64,000 bases of DNA from Streptomyces davaonensis JCM 4913 (GTDB taxonomy: Bacteria; Actinomycetota; Actinomycetes; Streptomycetales; Streptomycetaceae). The notes beneath the pieces were generated by a model, which saw nothing but the letters and a program-made list of their open reading frames with translations, did no database searches and was not told the origin of the DNA. How positions within the stretch are numbered: the stretch's first letter is position 1; each line of letters opens with the position of its first letter. The translations under genes were made by a program, and so were the position numbers. Below are positions 8,587 through 16,600 of the stretch, one piece after another. Location of the stretch: NCBI RefSeq assembly GCF_000349325.1, contig NC_020504.1:1456806-1520805 (forward strand), read 5' to 3'.

Positions 8587-8684
8587 TGCGCGCCATCGGC
8601 CAGTACGCGGGTGTCCTGCTCATCGTCATGATCAGCGGGTCGTGCGGCCTGGTGATCGGCATGGCTTTTGCCATGAGCCTGTAG
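8586..8684 (+). CDS. Very small membrane protein (32 residues)
   Basis: ATG 8586 overlaps the previous stop codon (TGATG) and the frame ends at TAG 8682-8684. Nearly the whole product is one hydrophobic segment (AGVLLIVMISGSCGLVIGMAF) after MRAIGQ, so it would be a single-pass membrane peptide. No family recognised. Translational coupling is the main evidence that it is real; size alone would not support it. Nothing further is seen in 8685-8836 except the next gene's ribosome binding site. Confidence 0.45.
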   Translation: MRAIGQYAGVLLIVMISGSCGLVIGMAFAMSL

Positions 8685-8836
8685 ACCGGCCGCCCGAACG
8701 CAGGCCAGGTTCCTGGCTCCCCCTTTCCCCGTTCGGGGCGGCCACCCCAGCCCGCCTCCTGGTCGTCCCTGAGTCAAGCTCGGCGGCCCCATCGGGCGGT
8801 CTGTCCCACGCACCGTCACACACGAGGAGTTTTCGC

Positions 8837-9280
8837 ATGACGGCAACGGCGAACGATCAAAGGACCGGTCGCGCGGTGGCCGGCGAGGAGCTGTTCGAGA
8901 GCCTCGCCAACTTCGTGGTCATCCACAACAGGCAGTCGCCCGAGCGTGCCGAGCGGATCGCCGACCAGGCGGTCGCGTTCCTGGTCACGGCGGCCACTGC
9001 CACCGTCCCCATGGTTCCGTCGGACGATGTGGACCTCGGCCTGCACGCGCTCATCCTGCACACCAAGGGCTACGCCGAACTGTGCGAGGAATACGCGGGC
9101 CGCTTCCTGCACCACAATCCCGAGCCCGGTGGACCAGGCCGCGACCCGCAGATCGTCGCTGCGTCGGTGCGTGCCATGAAGGCGGCCGGGTTCCTGGTCT
9201 TCGATGACCTGTGGACGGTCAACGGCGCGAACCTCGCGCAGTGCGATTCGGACTGCGGCCGACCGTACGGTCAGGCGTAG
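8837..9280 (+). CDS. Small protein resembling GRDP-type (glycine-rich-domain-like) proteins
   Basis: 147 residues; ATG 8837 follows GAGGAG at ideal spacing. The centre (DVDLGLHALILHTKGYAEL, then CEEYAGRFLHHNP) resembles bacterial members of the glycine-rich domain-containing family, in which an [LW]H..ILHT..Y..FC motif precedes a GRF[IL]HH motif. The C-terminus ends in a short Cys/Gly-containing tail (CDSDCGRPYGQA), perhaps a metal site or a truncated version of the family's Cys-rich tail. No signal peptide. The next gene follows after 72 bases on the same strand, so they are probably co-transcribed. Function unknown. Confidence 0.6.
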   Translation: MTATANDQRTGRAVAGEELFESLANFVVIHNRQSPERAERIADQAVAFLVTAATATVPMVPSDDVDLGLHALILHTKGYAELCEEYAGRFLHHNPEPGGPGRDPQIVAASVRAMKAAGFLVFDDLWTVNGANLAQCDSDCGRPYGQA

Positions 9281-9352
9281 CACCCACCACGTCGGCGGCG
9301 CGGTCGGTTTCGGCTTCTGGTCGGCCGCGTGCGCCTGGAAGGAGAACAGACG

Positions 9353-10195
9353 TTGTCCGGCTCAACCCCTGAACTGCCGATCGTGGTGCTCGACGCGCTC
9401 ATGCCCACCACTCAGCGCCTGGTCCTCAAACGTCGGGGCTCCATGGTCTGGGATGTGGAGGGCCCCCGGGGCCGCTACGCCGTAAAGGTCGGCTATTCGA
9501 TCGAGGCCACGGCCGACTGGCCCGCCCAGCCCTGGACCGCGCTCGCCCCCGCCCGCGAGGGTGCAGTCCTACAACGCCTCGGCATCGAGGAGATCGCCTA
9601 CGGCGAATGGGAGCACGGAACGTGGAACTTCCAGCCGTGGCACGAAGGGCCGGACCTGTACAGGCTGTGGGCCTCCTGCCGTGAGCAAGGCTCGTCCAAC
9701 ACGCCTGACGCCAGTGTGGCGCTGGAATGCGCCGAGGCACTGGCCGAACTCCACGCGAAGGGCTGGGCACACGGCGACGTGCAGCCCGCGCACTTCATCA
9801 TCGGGCTGGAGCGGACCCATCTCATTGACCTCGCCCTTGCCAGGGGCGGGCACGTGCCCGAGGGCTACGACTTCCCGTTCCGCGGCTGCCTCGTCCACTA
9901 CGAGGCACCCGAGATCGCGCGCAGCGTGCTCGCCACCGGCGAAGCCGAGCCGACACCGGAAGCCGACGTCTACGCCCTCGGCGCCTCCCTGCTCATCTCC
10001 GCCACCGGATGGCGCGCGGTCGAGTACCCGGACGATGCTCCGCGCCCCGTCCAGCGCAAGGCCGTGGCCGATGGAAGGCGCCGCCCCGTGAAGGTGCCCG
10101 GTGAGCTGGGCAAGGTGATCGACGACATGCTCAGCCACGCTCCCGAAGACCGGCCCACCGTCTACGAAGTGGGTAAAGCCCTGGGCTGCCTCTGA
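9353..10195 (+). CDS. Atypical protein-kinase-fold protein
   Basis: 280 residues from TTG 9353, preceded by GGAAGGAG with eight-base spacing; a GTG at 9329 is in frame but lies before that site. Kinase landmarks are present but modified: the beta-3 lysine (YAVK, K45), a catalytic loop HGDVQPAH (D142 kept, the usual Asn replaced by His147), DLA in place of DFG at D159, and an APE motif (YEAPE). The C-terminal lobe (ADVYALGASLLISATG, ending APEDRPTVYEVGKAL) is typical of Ser/Thr kinases. It lacks a sensor or membrane domain. It could be a weak kinase, a small-molecule phosphotransferase or a pseudokinase. It follows the GRDP-like gene and probably belongs to the same module. Confidence 0.7.
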   Translation: MSGSTPELPIVVLDALMPTTQRLVLKRRGSMVWDVEGPRGRYAVKVGYSIEATADWPAQPWTALAPAREGAVLQRLGIEEIAYGEWEHGTWNFQPWHEGPDLYRLWASCREQGSSNTPDASVALECAEALAELHAKGWAHGDVQPAHFIIGLERTHLIDLALARGGHVPEGYDFPFRGCLVHYEAPEIARSVLATGEAEPTPEADVYALGASLLISATGWRAVEYPDDAPRPVQRKAVADGRRRPVKVPGELGKVIDDMLSHAPEDRPTVYEVGKALGCL

Positions 10196-10312
10196 GGCGT
10201 CAGTTCACTGGAGCAGTGACCGTATCGGGGAATCAGCAGGGGCATTCGCGCCACCAGTGACCCAGAGGTCTGACCGCAGCCCACCCACCATCTGATGGAG
10301 ACACGTTCCGAG

Positions 10313-11143
10313 TCAGGAGGCGTCGGCGCGTACGGCGGTCGTCGCCAGGGTGGTGTAGTGCATGGTGAAGGAGCCGCCCATCGCGTCGATGGCGGTTCCG
10401 ACCGCGTCGAGGATGTGGGATCTCACGTCGGTGGGCAGTGGGGTGAGGCCGCCGGTCGTAGCAAGCAGGTCCAGCCACTGGTCGCGCGTGTAGGGGTGCT
10501 CCCAGTTGAATCGCCACTGTTCGGGGGCGTGGAAGCGTTCCGACTGGCGGATGGCGTCGGCGAATTTCGCATACCCCGCCTGGTACGTGGCCGTCGGACG
10601 TCGGGCCGGCTGATGGCTGAGGGGCGAGTCCGGCGCCGCCTGCCGGTAGGCGGCGGCGAACGGCTCGGCCACCTCGGCGGGCGGCTCGTAGAGATGACCG
10701 AAGATCGTCAGGCGCCCGCGCGGACGCAGCACCTGGGCCGCCTTGACCGCGCCGACGACCGGATCGACCCAGTGCCAGGACTGAGCCGCGACGACCGCGT
10801 CGAACTTCCGGTCGGCCGCCTGCCAGGTTTCGAACGTCGCCACCTCGACCCGAAGGCCACGGCTCCGCGCGAACTCGGCCATCCGCTCGTCCGGTTCGAC
10901 GCCGAGGACCGTGCAGCCGGCGGCCTGGAACTGGCGGGCCGCGATACCGGTGCCACAGCCCACGTCGAGCACCTCGGGCCCAGGGCTGCCGGAGACGATG
11001 CGCGCCACCATTGGGTCGGGGTAGCCGGGCCGGGCCCGGTCGTAGCGTTGTGCGTCCGTACCGAACGACTCGGCCGTCCGCCGGGCCGTGTGCGGCTCGG
11101 CTCGGGACGGCGGTTCCGGTTGCTCTCGCGATAAGGTGGGCAT
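10313..11143 (-). CDS. Class I SAM-dependent methyltransferase
   Basis: 276 residues from ATG 11143. Motif I is VLDVGCGTGIAA, the acidic end of beta-2 is VLGVEPDERM, and post-motif FDAVVAAQSWHWVD is typical of the Methyltransf_11/25 type. Substrate unknown. Its start codon and probable AAGG-containing ribosome binding site lie inside an inverted repeat (11133-11154) shared with the divergent TetR gene, so it is very probably repressed by that TetR protein. It may be a self-contained effector/regulator pair rather than part of the natural-product cluster to the right. Confidence 0.85.
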   Translation of the reverse strand: MPTLSREQPEPPSRAEPHTARRTAESFGTDAQRYDRARPGYPDPMVARIVSGSPGPEVLDVGCGTGIAARQFQAAGCTVLGVEPDERMAEFARSRGLRVEVATFETWQAADRKFDAVVAAQSWHWVDPVVGAVKAAQVLRPRGRLTIFGHLYEPPAEVAEPFAAAYRQAAPDSPLSHQPARRPTATYQAGYAKFADAIRQSERFHAPEQWRFNWEHPYTRDQWLDLLATTGGLTPLPTDVRSHILDAVGTAIDAMGGSFTMHYTTLATTAVRADAS

Positions 11144-11172
11144 GCGCCCACCTTAGTGGGCACATGCCCACT
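11133..11172. promoter_or_regulatory. Double palindromic operator of the methyltransferase/TetR pair
   Basis: Two adjacent inverted repeats with the same core: AAGGTGGGC-ATGC-GCCCACCTT (11133-11154, perfect 9-bp arms) and AGTGGGCA-CA-TGCCCACT (11155-11172, perfect 8-bp arms). They abut with no gap and share GTGGGC/GCCCAC half sites. The first covers the methyltransferase start codon. This is the expected binding site of the TetR protein at 11216. Confidence 0.75.
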
Positions 11173-11215
11173 GGACAACGGATGCCGGCGGATCGACGTA
11201 CGAGAGGGGCCGAGA

Positions 11216-11818
11216 GTGCCAACCGGTGTGCACCTTCGTGACGCACGGCAGCAGTTGTTCGACGCTGCCGAGCGCGTGCTGCTGCGGGACGGGCCGAACG
11301 CGCTGACCAGCCGGGCCGTCACCGACGAGGCGGGCTGCGCCAAGGGCGTCCTGCACCGGCACTTCAGCGACTTCGACGCCTTCCTCACCGACTTCGTGCT
11401 CGACCGGGCCGCGCAACTGGAGGAACGGACGCGGGCGCTGGGTGAGTCCGTCGGCGCCGACACGGTGGCCGGCAACCTCACCACCGCGCTGACCACCCTG
11501 TTCGGACCGGTGCCGGTGGCGATCATCCCGCTCATCACCTTCCGGGACGAACTGCGGGCCCGTCTGCGGCAGTCCAGGCCCGGCGGCGGCATCGCCATCC
11601 TCTCCCAGGCCACGACCGCGATCTCCGCCTACCTGGCCGACGAGCGTGAACTGGGCCGCATCGCGGCCGACGCCGACATCGACTCACTCACGCTCTCCCT
11701 GGTCGGTGGCGGTCACCTGCTGTTCGCGGACCGCGACCCCGGCCCGCCGCAGCCGGCGACCGTGCACAAGCTCGTGACCACAGTGCTCGCCGACGTGGTG
11801 CAGCGGCGGCCACACTGA
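11216..11818 (+). CDS. TetR-family repressor
   Basis: 200 residues from GTG 11216 with GAGAGGGG seven bases upstream; an upstream in-frame ATG at 11156 falls inside the operator and is unlikely. The N-terminal helix-turn-helix (LTSRAVTDEAGCAKGVLHRHFSD) follows the usual DAAERVLLRDG helix, and the remainder is the ligand-binding helical domain. Divergent from the methyltransferase gene with a double palindrome between them, so local repression and autoregulation are expected. Converges with the SARP gene after 34 bases. Confidence 0.88.
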   Translation: MPTGVHLRDARQQLFDAAERVLLRDGPNALTSRAVTDEAGCAKGVLHRHFSDFDAFLTDFVLDRAAQLEERTRALGESVGADTVAGNLTTALTTLFGPVPVAIIPLITFRDELRARLRQSRPGGGIAILSQATTAISAYLADERELGRIAADADIDSLTLSLVGGGHLLFADRDPGPPQPATVHKLVTTVLADVVQRRPH

Positions 11819-11852
11819 GGGGCGAAAACACGGCAACTCCCGTGCCGTGCGG

Positions 11853-12668
11853 TCACCGCAGGGCCGGAATGACCCCGGCGGCCTCCAAGCGGGCCGGGTC
11901 CGCTCGCAGAATCGCCTCGTGGGCGAGACGTAGCGACGGGCCGGGCTCGACGCCCAGTTCCTCTCTGAGCACCCGGCGGGCACTGCGGTACGCCGCGAGC
12001 GCGTCGCCCTGGCGGTTCGCCCGGTACAGGGCGACCATCAGCTGGTGGTGGAAGGGCTCCCGCAGCGGGTGCTGGAGGACCAGGCCGCGCAGTTCCTCGA
12101 TCATCTGGTGATGGCAGCCGAGAGCCAGCGCCGACGCCATCCACAGTTCTGTGCAATTCAGCCGTTTCTCGTCCTGGACCGTGGTGAACGAATCGATGAC
12201 CAGCGAGCCGGGAATGCCCTCCAGAACCGGGCCGCGCCACAGCGAAAGCGCTCGCCGGAGAAGTTCGGAGGCATGGCGGAAATCAGCCTCCCCGTACCGT
12301 TCCCGACCACGACTGTAGAGCATCTCGAATTCATGGAGATCCGTCACCGTCCCGCTCGTGCCAAGAATATATCCGGGCGCCGTCGTGACAATCGGTGACA
12401 TTCCTTGCGGAGCGCTCAGAATTTTCCGCAGTTGTGATATGTACACGCGCAGGCTCGCCACCGCGCAGCGCGGCGGATCCTGCTCCCACAGCTCCGCCAC
12501 GAGTTTCTCGCCGGCCACCGGCTCATCTGCCTTGATCAGGAGCAGGGCGAGCAGTTTGGCGAGCTTGGGCGGCTCGGGCGTCAGGTCGGCGCCGCCTCGG
12601 GTCACCCGCAGGCGCCCGAGCAGGTCGTAGCGCAGTGGCTGGTCAGCCTGTACAGAGGACAGGGCCAC
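11853..12668 (-). CDS. SARP-family pathway activator
   Basis: 271 residues from GTG 12668 (GGGGGG upstream). An OmpR-type winged-helix DNA-binding domain fills residues ~1-100 (KLAKLLALLLIKADEPV, LRVYISQLRKIL), followed by the bacterial transcriptional activation domain with its usual signature (FHHQLMVALYRANRQGDALA). No NTPase or sensor domain, so it is the short ActII-ORF4/RedD form. SARPs activate antibiotic clusters, which fits the biosynthetic genes from 12.9 to 28 kb. It faces away from the hydrolase operon, separated by a 289-base region with a palindrome and a terminator. Confidence 0.88.
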   Translation of the reverse strand: MALSSVQADQPLRYDLLGRLRVTRGGADLTPEPPKLAKLLALLLIKADEPVAGEKLVAELWEQDPPRCAVASLRVYISQLRKILSAPQGMSPIVTTAPGYILGTSGTVTDLHEFEMLYSRGRERYGEADFRHASELLRRALSLWRGPVLEGIPGSLVIDSFTTVQDEKRLNCTELWMASALALGCHHQMIEELRGLVLQHPLREPFHHQLMVALYRANRQGDALAAYRSARRVLREELGVEPGPSLRLAHEAILRADPARLEAAGVIPALR

Positions 12669-12745
12669 AGCAAACCCCCCAGAATGCGCGGATACGCATT
12701 CAACTGATTCTGGTTCCCCCGTCCGTCCCCAGGTCCGGGACGCAC

Positions 12746-12768
12746 CTAGTCGACGATATCGCGACTAG
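12746..12768. promoter_or_regulatory. Palindrome upstream of the SARP gene
   Basis: CTAGTCG (12746-12752) and CGACTAG (12762-12768) flank a 9-base centre containing CGATATCG. It lies about 80 bases upstream of the SARP start in an A/T-richer stretch and could be an operator controlling the cluster activator. The rest of 12669-12894 shows no gene. Confidence 0.4.
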
Positions 12769-12894
12769 TGCGTGAAGCCTATGCCAGCCCATCTCTCGCT
12801 GCCACCCCCTCCCTGTTACACCGCCATTAAAGACAATAGAACTCGGACGCCCGGATTCGAGTCGGGGGAATGAATTCGGCCGCTCGAATTGGAC

Positions 12895-12929
12895 GACAGC
12901 CCGGCCTGCTCACCCAGGGCCGGGCTGTC
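12895..12929 (-). terminator. Terminator of the hydrolase-TetR-MFS operon
   Basis: Perfect 12-bp arms GACAGCCCGGCC (12895-12906) and GGCCGGGCTGTC (12918-12929) with an 11-base loop, 29 bases beyond the stop codon of the hydrolase gene. Confidence 0.75.
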
Positions 12930-12957
12930 TGCCCTGCACGGTCCGTGGCCAGGACGG

Positions 12958-14172
12958 TCAGACCCCGACCGCCCGTTCCGTCTCAACGGTCTTGGTCAGC
13001 CACGAGAACAGCCGGTCGTGGAAGAGCCGCATGGCCCCCGAGTGGCAGTGCGCTCCGCCGCCCCCGTCCGCGGTGAACACCTCAAGCGTCTTGGGCGCGT
13101 TCAGTCCGGTGTAGACCTTCTTGGCGTGTTCCAGTCCGGCGAAGAACATGTCCTCTTCCGCGTCCATGACGAGCACGGGACAGCTCACCCGTCCGATGAC
13201 GTCGGACAGCCCGAACTCGGGCAGCCGACGCAACAGTCCGGCCGGGGTGTCGGCGCCGAAGGTCCACAGCGCGTGCCGGAGCAGCCAGCGGGTGAAGGTC
13301 TGCTGGGCGGCGATCCCCCACATGACCGGATTGGCGAAGTCGTCGTGTCCCTGCTCGACCCACTCATGCACGAACGGCGGCAGGGCGACGACATCGCCCA
13401 GTTGCCAGACTGCGTCGTGGGCGACGCAGGCGGCCAGTCGGTGCTCGAAGGCAGCCGCCCGCAGCGCGAGCAGGCCGCCGAGGCTGGTGCCGATCAGCGC
13501 CAGGCGGTCGGGATCCACCCCGGGCAGGGACCGTGCATGGTCCACGACCGGGGTGACGACCTCCTCCCAGTCGGGCCGGAAGACCAGGCCCTGGTCGCGC
13601 AGGACGGAGCCCTGTCCGGGCCCTTCGAAGCAGAGGCAGTTCCAGCCGTGGGCGAGGGCCGCGGCGGCCACGAAGAAGTAGCCTTCCTCCACCGTGGAGT
13701 CGAGCCCGCCGTGGTGGATGATCGTCGGCCGGGGCACGTCGGAGTCGTCGACCCGGTACAGGTAGGCGGGCAGTGAGGTGTCCTCGTAGGGGATGCGGAT
13801 GAACTGCGGTGGGCGCTCCATGAGTTCGGCGGCGTCGGCGAAGGTCTCGCGGGACAGGCGCATCAGCCGTAGGGCCTCCGCGCCGCGCGGGTCGTCGCGC
13901 TCGAAGAACTCGGCGGTCCGGTAGTAGTTGTGCGCCCGCAGCAGCGCGGCGCGGGCCGAGTCGGTGCGGCCCTCGCCGCGTGCCGTGACGGCCAGGCCGT
14001 GGACGCGTTCGGCGAGCGAGGTCCAGGCCTGCCGCCAGGAGGCGGTGTCTCCGCCGGAGATCCGGGAGGCGACCGCAACCACCTCGCCGAGTTGCGCACC
14101 GCCGTAGTCGGCATAGCCGGCGGCGCGTAGTGCCTGGTAGTCGAAGGCTGGGTCGTCGAACAGGAACTTCAT
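12958..14172 (-). CDS. FrsA-like alpha/beta-hydrolase
   Basis: 404 residues from ATG 14172. An N-terminal helical lid/cap (~1-130) precedes an alpha/beta-hydrolase core: oxyanion region HHGGLDST, nucleophile S230 in GTSLGG, acid in MDAEEDMFF and a histidine in GGAHCHSGA, so the catalytic triad looks complete. The architecture matches the FrsA/2,6-dihydroxypseudooxynicotine-hydrolase group, some of which act on polyketide or other C-C or ester bonds in actinomycete clusters. Its ATG overlaps the TetR stop (ATGA), so it is translationally coupled and is the last gene of the MFS-TetR-hydrolase operon. Contrast the paralogue at 26075, which has lost its serine. Confidence 0.83.
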   Translation of the reverse strand: MKFLFDDPAFDYQALRAAGYADYGGAQLGEVVAVASRISGGDTASWRQAWTSLAERVHGLAVTARGEGRTDSARAALLRAHNYYRTAEFFERDDPRGAEALRLMRLSRETFADAAELMERPPQFIRIPYEDTSLPAYLYRVDDSDVPRPTIIHHGGLDSTVEEGYFFVAAAALAHGWNCLCFEGPGQGSVLRDQGLVFRPDWEEVVTPVVDHARSLPGVDPDRLALIGTSLGGLLALRAAAFEHRLAACVAHDAVWQLGDVVALPPFVHEWVEQGHDDFANPVMWGIAAQQTFTRWLLRHALWTFGADTPAGLLRRLPEFGLSDVIGRVSCPVLVMDAEEDMFFAGLEHAKKVYTGLNAPKTLEVFTADGGGGAHCHSGAMRLFHDRLFSWLTKTVETERAVGV

Positions 14173-14852
14173 GGCAGCGGCTCCTCAGCGTGGGGAAGGT
14201 GCTCCGGTGTCGTGCCCGGGCTTGTCCCGGGCCGGCTCGTGCGGGTTCCGTTCAGGAAGGCGTCGACGATGCGTTCGGCGAACACCGCCGATTCCACGGG
14301 GCGTTGACGCAGGATCAGGCGGGCGGCCATCGGGCCGGTGAGCATCTCGACGGCATCGTCCAGGTCGAGGTCGGCGCGGAGCTCGCCGCTGTCGATGCCG
14401 TCCGCCAGGACCCGTAGAAAGGCCTCGTGCCGGGCGGCGACGACCGTGTCCTCGAAGCGCTCCACGAGTTGCGGGCGGCGTACCGCCTCTCCGAGCAGGC
14501 TGCCGATCAGCCGGTGCAGATTGGTGTCCTGGCCGCGGTGGCGCAGCTGGTCGACGAGCGTCACCAGCCGGTCCCGCAGGCTGAGTCCGTCCAGCGGCGG
14601 CACGGGCAGGTCGAGGCTGCCCAGCGCGGCGAGCACCAGTTCTTCCTTGTTGCGCCAACGGCGGTAGATGGTGGCTCGGGCGACGCAGGCGCGCTGGGCG
14701 ACCAGGTCCATGGACAGGTCGCCGAAGCTGCACCCCTCACTGAGCAGGCCCAGGGTGCTGTCCAGGATCGCCTGGTCGGCGGCGGGGTCGCGCTGGCGGC
14801 CGCCCCGGGGGACGGGTCCCGGGGCGGCCGCGGGTGGGTCGACGTGGGGCAT
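14169..14852 (-). CDS. TetR-family repressor of the exporter operon
   Basis: 227 residues from ATG 14852; the reading frame extends far upstream but overlaps the MFS gene and is a shadow there. The helix-turn-helix is SMDLVAQRACVARATIYRRWRNKEEL, followed by a typical TetR_C helical domain. The N-terminal ~20 residues are Pro/Arg-rich. It starts five bases after the exporter stop codon and overlaps the hydrolase start by four bases, so the three genes form one operon. The likely operator is the 44-bp palindrome at 16545-16588 in front of the exporter. Confidence 0.88.
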   Translation of the reverse strand: MPHVDPPAAAPGPVPRGGRQRDPAADQAILDSTLGLLSEGCSFGDLSMDLVAQRACVARATIYRRWRNKEELVLAALGSLDLPVPPLDGLSLRDRLVTLVDQLRHRGQDTNLHRLIGSLLGEAVRRPQLVERFEDTVVAARHEAFLRVLADGIDSGELRADLDLDDAVEMLTGPMAARLILRQRPVESAVFAERIVDAFLNGTRTSRPGTSPGTTPEHLPHAEEPLP

Positions 14853-14857
14853 ACGGC

Positions 14858-16462
14858 TCAGACCTCCGTGGTGTGGACTTCTCGCGTGGTCGCCTCCTGG
14901 CCGCCGGGTGCCCTGATGGCCGTACGGGAGGGCAGGAACAGCAGGCTGACGAGGGCGCCGAGGAAGGTGACACCGACCGCGACGAGGGCCGTGAGGTGCA
15001 TGGCGGAGACGAACGCGTCGACGGCCCGGCCGGCGAGCGGTGCACCTCGCGGGCCCAGGTCCTCCGCGGCGGTGAGGGTGGCGGCGATGGACTCCCCGGC
15101 GCTGTCGCGGAGCGGGGCGGGCAGCGGCGTCAGGTGGTCCTCGATCCGGGAGCGGTAGGCGAGGGAGAGCACCGAGCCGAGGACGGCGACACCGAGGGCG
15201 CCGCCGACCTGCCGGAAGGTGGTGGTGACGGCCGATCCGGTGCCCGCCCGGTCCGAGGAGACGGCGGACATGGCGGCCGAGGTCGCGGGCGGCATGACGC
15301 AGGCGATGCCGATGCCCATGACGAAGAGGACGGACTCGATCACCCACACCTCGGTCCGCTCGTCGATGCCCGCCACGGCGAGGAAGGCCAGCGAGGTGAG
15401 CAGCATGCCCACGGCGCACACCGGCCCGGTTCCGATCCGTTTGGCCGCGAGCGTGGCCGGTGCCGAGCAGCCCAACTGCGCCAGGGCCAGGGGCAGCAGC
15501 AGGCACCCGGCCTCGAGCGGCGTCCAGCCGCGCACGCTCTGGAGATAGAACACCAGGAAGAAGGTGGCGCCGAGCAAGGCGAAGAAGACCAGGCAGATGA
15601 CCGTCACCGCAGCCGAGAAGCGGCGGTCGGTGAACAGGGCGAGGTCCAGCGCGGGCCGCTCGATGCGGTGTTCCCAGAGGGCGAACAGGCCCAGGATCAG
15701 CAGACCCCCGAGGATCGGCCCCCAGACGACGGCCTCCGCCCAGTTGTCCGACTCACCGCCCCGGATCACGCCGTACACCAGAGAGGTGAGCCCGGCGACG
15801 GACAGCACGGCGCCGAGCGGGTCGAGACCGCCGCGTCCGGGGTCCTTGGACTCGGGGACGACGTAGAGCGCGGCGGTGGCGCCGATCAGTACGACGGGCA
15901 GGTTGACCAGGAACACCGAGCCCCACCAGAAGTGTTCGAGCAGCGCGCCACCGGTGATCGGCCCGAGCGCGATGGCCAGTCCGGCGGCGCCCGCCCACAG
16001 ACCGATGGCCTTGGCACGCTCGGCGGGCGGGAAGACGGCCATGATGATCGCCAGGGTGGCCGGCAGCACCAGGGCGGCCCCGACTCCCAAACCCGCCCGC
16101 GCGACGATCAGTTCGTCGGCGCTGCTGGCGTAGGCGGACCACACGGAACAGGCGCCGAAGACGGCAAGTCCGGCCAGCAGGACGCGTTTTCGTCCCCAGC
16201 GGTCGGCGAGCGCGCCGGTGGTGAAGAGCAGCGCGGCGAAGACCAGGGTGTAGGAGTCGATGGACCACTGCAATGCGCCCGGCGAGGCCCCGAGGCCCTC
16301 GGGCGCGGGCTCGGCCAGGGTTTTCAAGGCCACGTTGAGGATCGACGTGTCCAGGACCACGAGCAGCAGGCCGACCAGGAGCACCGCGAGCACGCGCCAG
16401 CGGTGCGGGTGCGCGGTCTGCGAGGTGGGGCCAGGGGGCGTGCGGCGAGACTGAGGTGTCAC
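14858..16462 (-). CDS. MFS drug exporter, 14-TM EmrB/QacA (DHA2) family
   Basis: 534 residues from GTG 16462 with GAGGAG nine bases upstream. Many hydrophobic segments and the family signatures are visible: LVVLDTSILNVAL in TM1, the A-type motif GALADRWGRKRVLL, and the drug/H+ antiporter motif C region (GPITGGALLEHFWWGSVFLVNLP). It would export a small molecule, most simply the product of the adjacent cluster, giving self-resistance. Transcribed from a promoter embedded in the 16545-16588 palindrome, so expression is expected to be induced by a ligand of the TetR protein encoded next. Confidence 0.92.
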   Translation of the reverse strand: MTPQSRRTPPGPTSQTAHPHRWRVLAVLLVGLLLVVLDTSILNVALKTLAEPAPEGLGASPGALQWSIDSYTLVFAALLFTTGALADRWGRKRVLLAGLAVFGACSVWSAYASSADELIVARAGLGVGAALVLPATLAIIMAVFPPAERAKAIGLWAGAAGLAIALGPITGGALLEHFWWGSVFLVNLPVVLIGATAALYVVPESKDPGRGGLDPLGAVLSVAGLTSLVYGVIRGGESDNWAEAVVWGPILGGLLILGLFALWEHRIERPALDLALFTDRRFSAAVTVICLVFFALLGATFFLVFYLQSVRGWTPLEAGCLLLPLALAQLGCSAPATLAAKRIGTGPVCAVGMLLTSLAFLAVAGIDERTEVWVIESVLFVMGIGIACVMPPATSAAMSAVSSDRAGTGSAVTTTFRQVGGALGVAVLGSVLSLAYRSRIEDHLTPLPAPLRDSAGESIAATLTAAEDLGPRGAPLAGRAVDAFVSAMHLTALVAVGVTFLGALVSLLFLPSRTAIRAPGGQEATTREVHTTEV

Positions 16463-16528
16463 GGATGTCCGCTCCTCGGTGAGAAGAGGGTGATCGTGAG
16501 CTGAGTGCCGTTCGGCGCCGTGGCCTTG

Positions 16529-16588
16529 ACGCTAGACCCGGCGAGCAATCGAGTCAACGGTGTATCGAAACACTGTTGACTCGATTGC
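16529..16588 (-). promoter_or_regulatory. Exporter promoter inside a 44-bp palindrome
   Basis: GCAATCGAGTCAAC (16545-16558) and GTTGACTCGATTGC (16575-16588) are perfect 14-bp arms; the intervening 16 bases continue the symmetry with one mismatch. On the minus strand the left arm supplies a -35 TTGACT (16552-16557), followed after 17 bases by -10 TAGCGT (16529-16534), placing the start of transcription near 16522, about 60 bases before the exporter GTG. The overlap of -35 and operator is the classical arrangement for TetR repression. A role as terminator of the upstream phosphopantetheinyl transferase gene is less likely given its modest GC content. Confidence 0.8.
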
Positions 16589-16600
16589 CGAAGCCGGTGG

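Noticed and set aside
9240..9280. C-terminal CDSDCGRPYGQA tail considered as a RiPP core peptide
   Set aside because: No leader-type features and no lanthipeptide, radical-SAM or YcaO enzyme nearby; it more likely is the remnant of a Cys-rich tail of the GRDP-like family.
1..10200. Left 10 kb considered as an integrative mobile element
   Set aside because: No integrase, tRNA gene, replication or transfer gene, and no direct repeats resembling attachment sites were found.
16545..16588. 44-bp palindrome considered as terminator of the phosphopantetheinyl transferase gene
   Set aside because: About half A/T, contains a -35 box in one arm and precedes a TetR-controlled operon; operator is the simpler reading, though a termination effect cannot be excluded.
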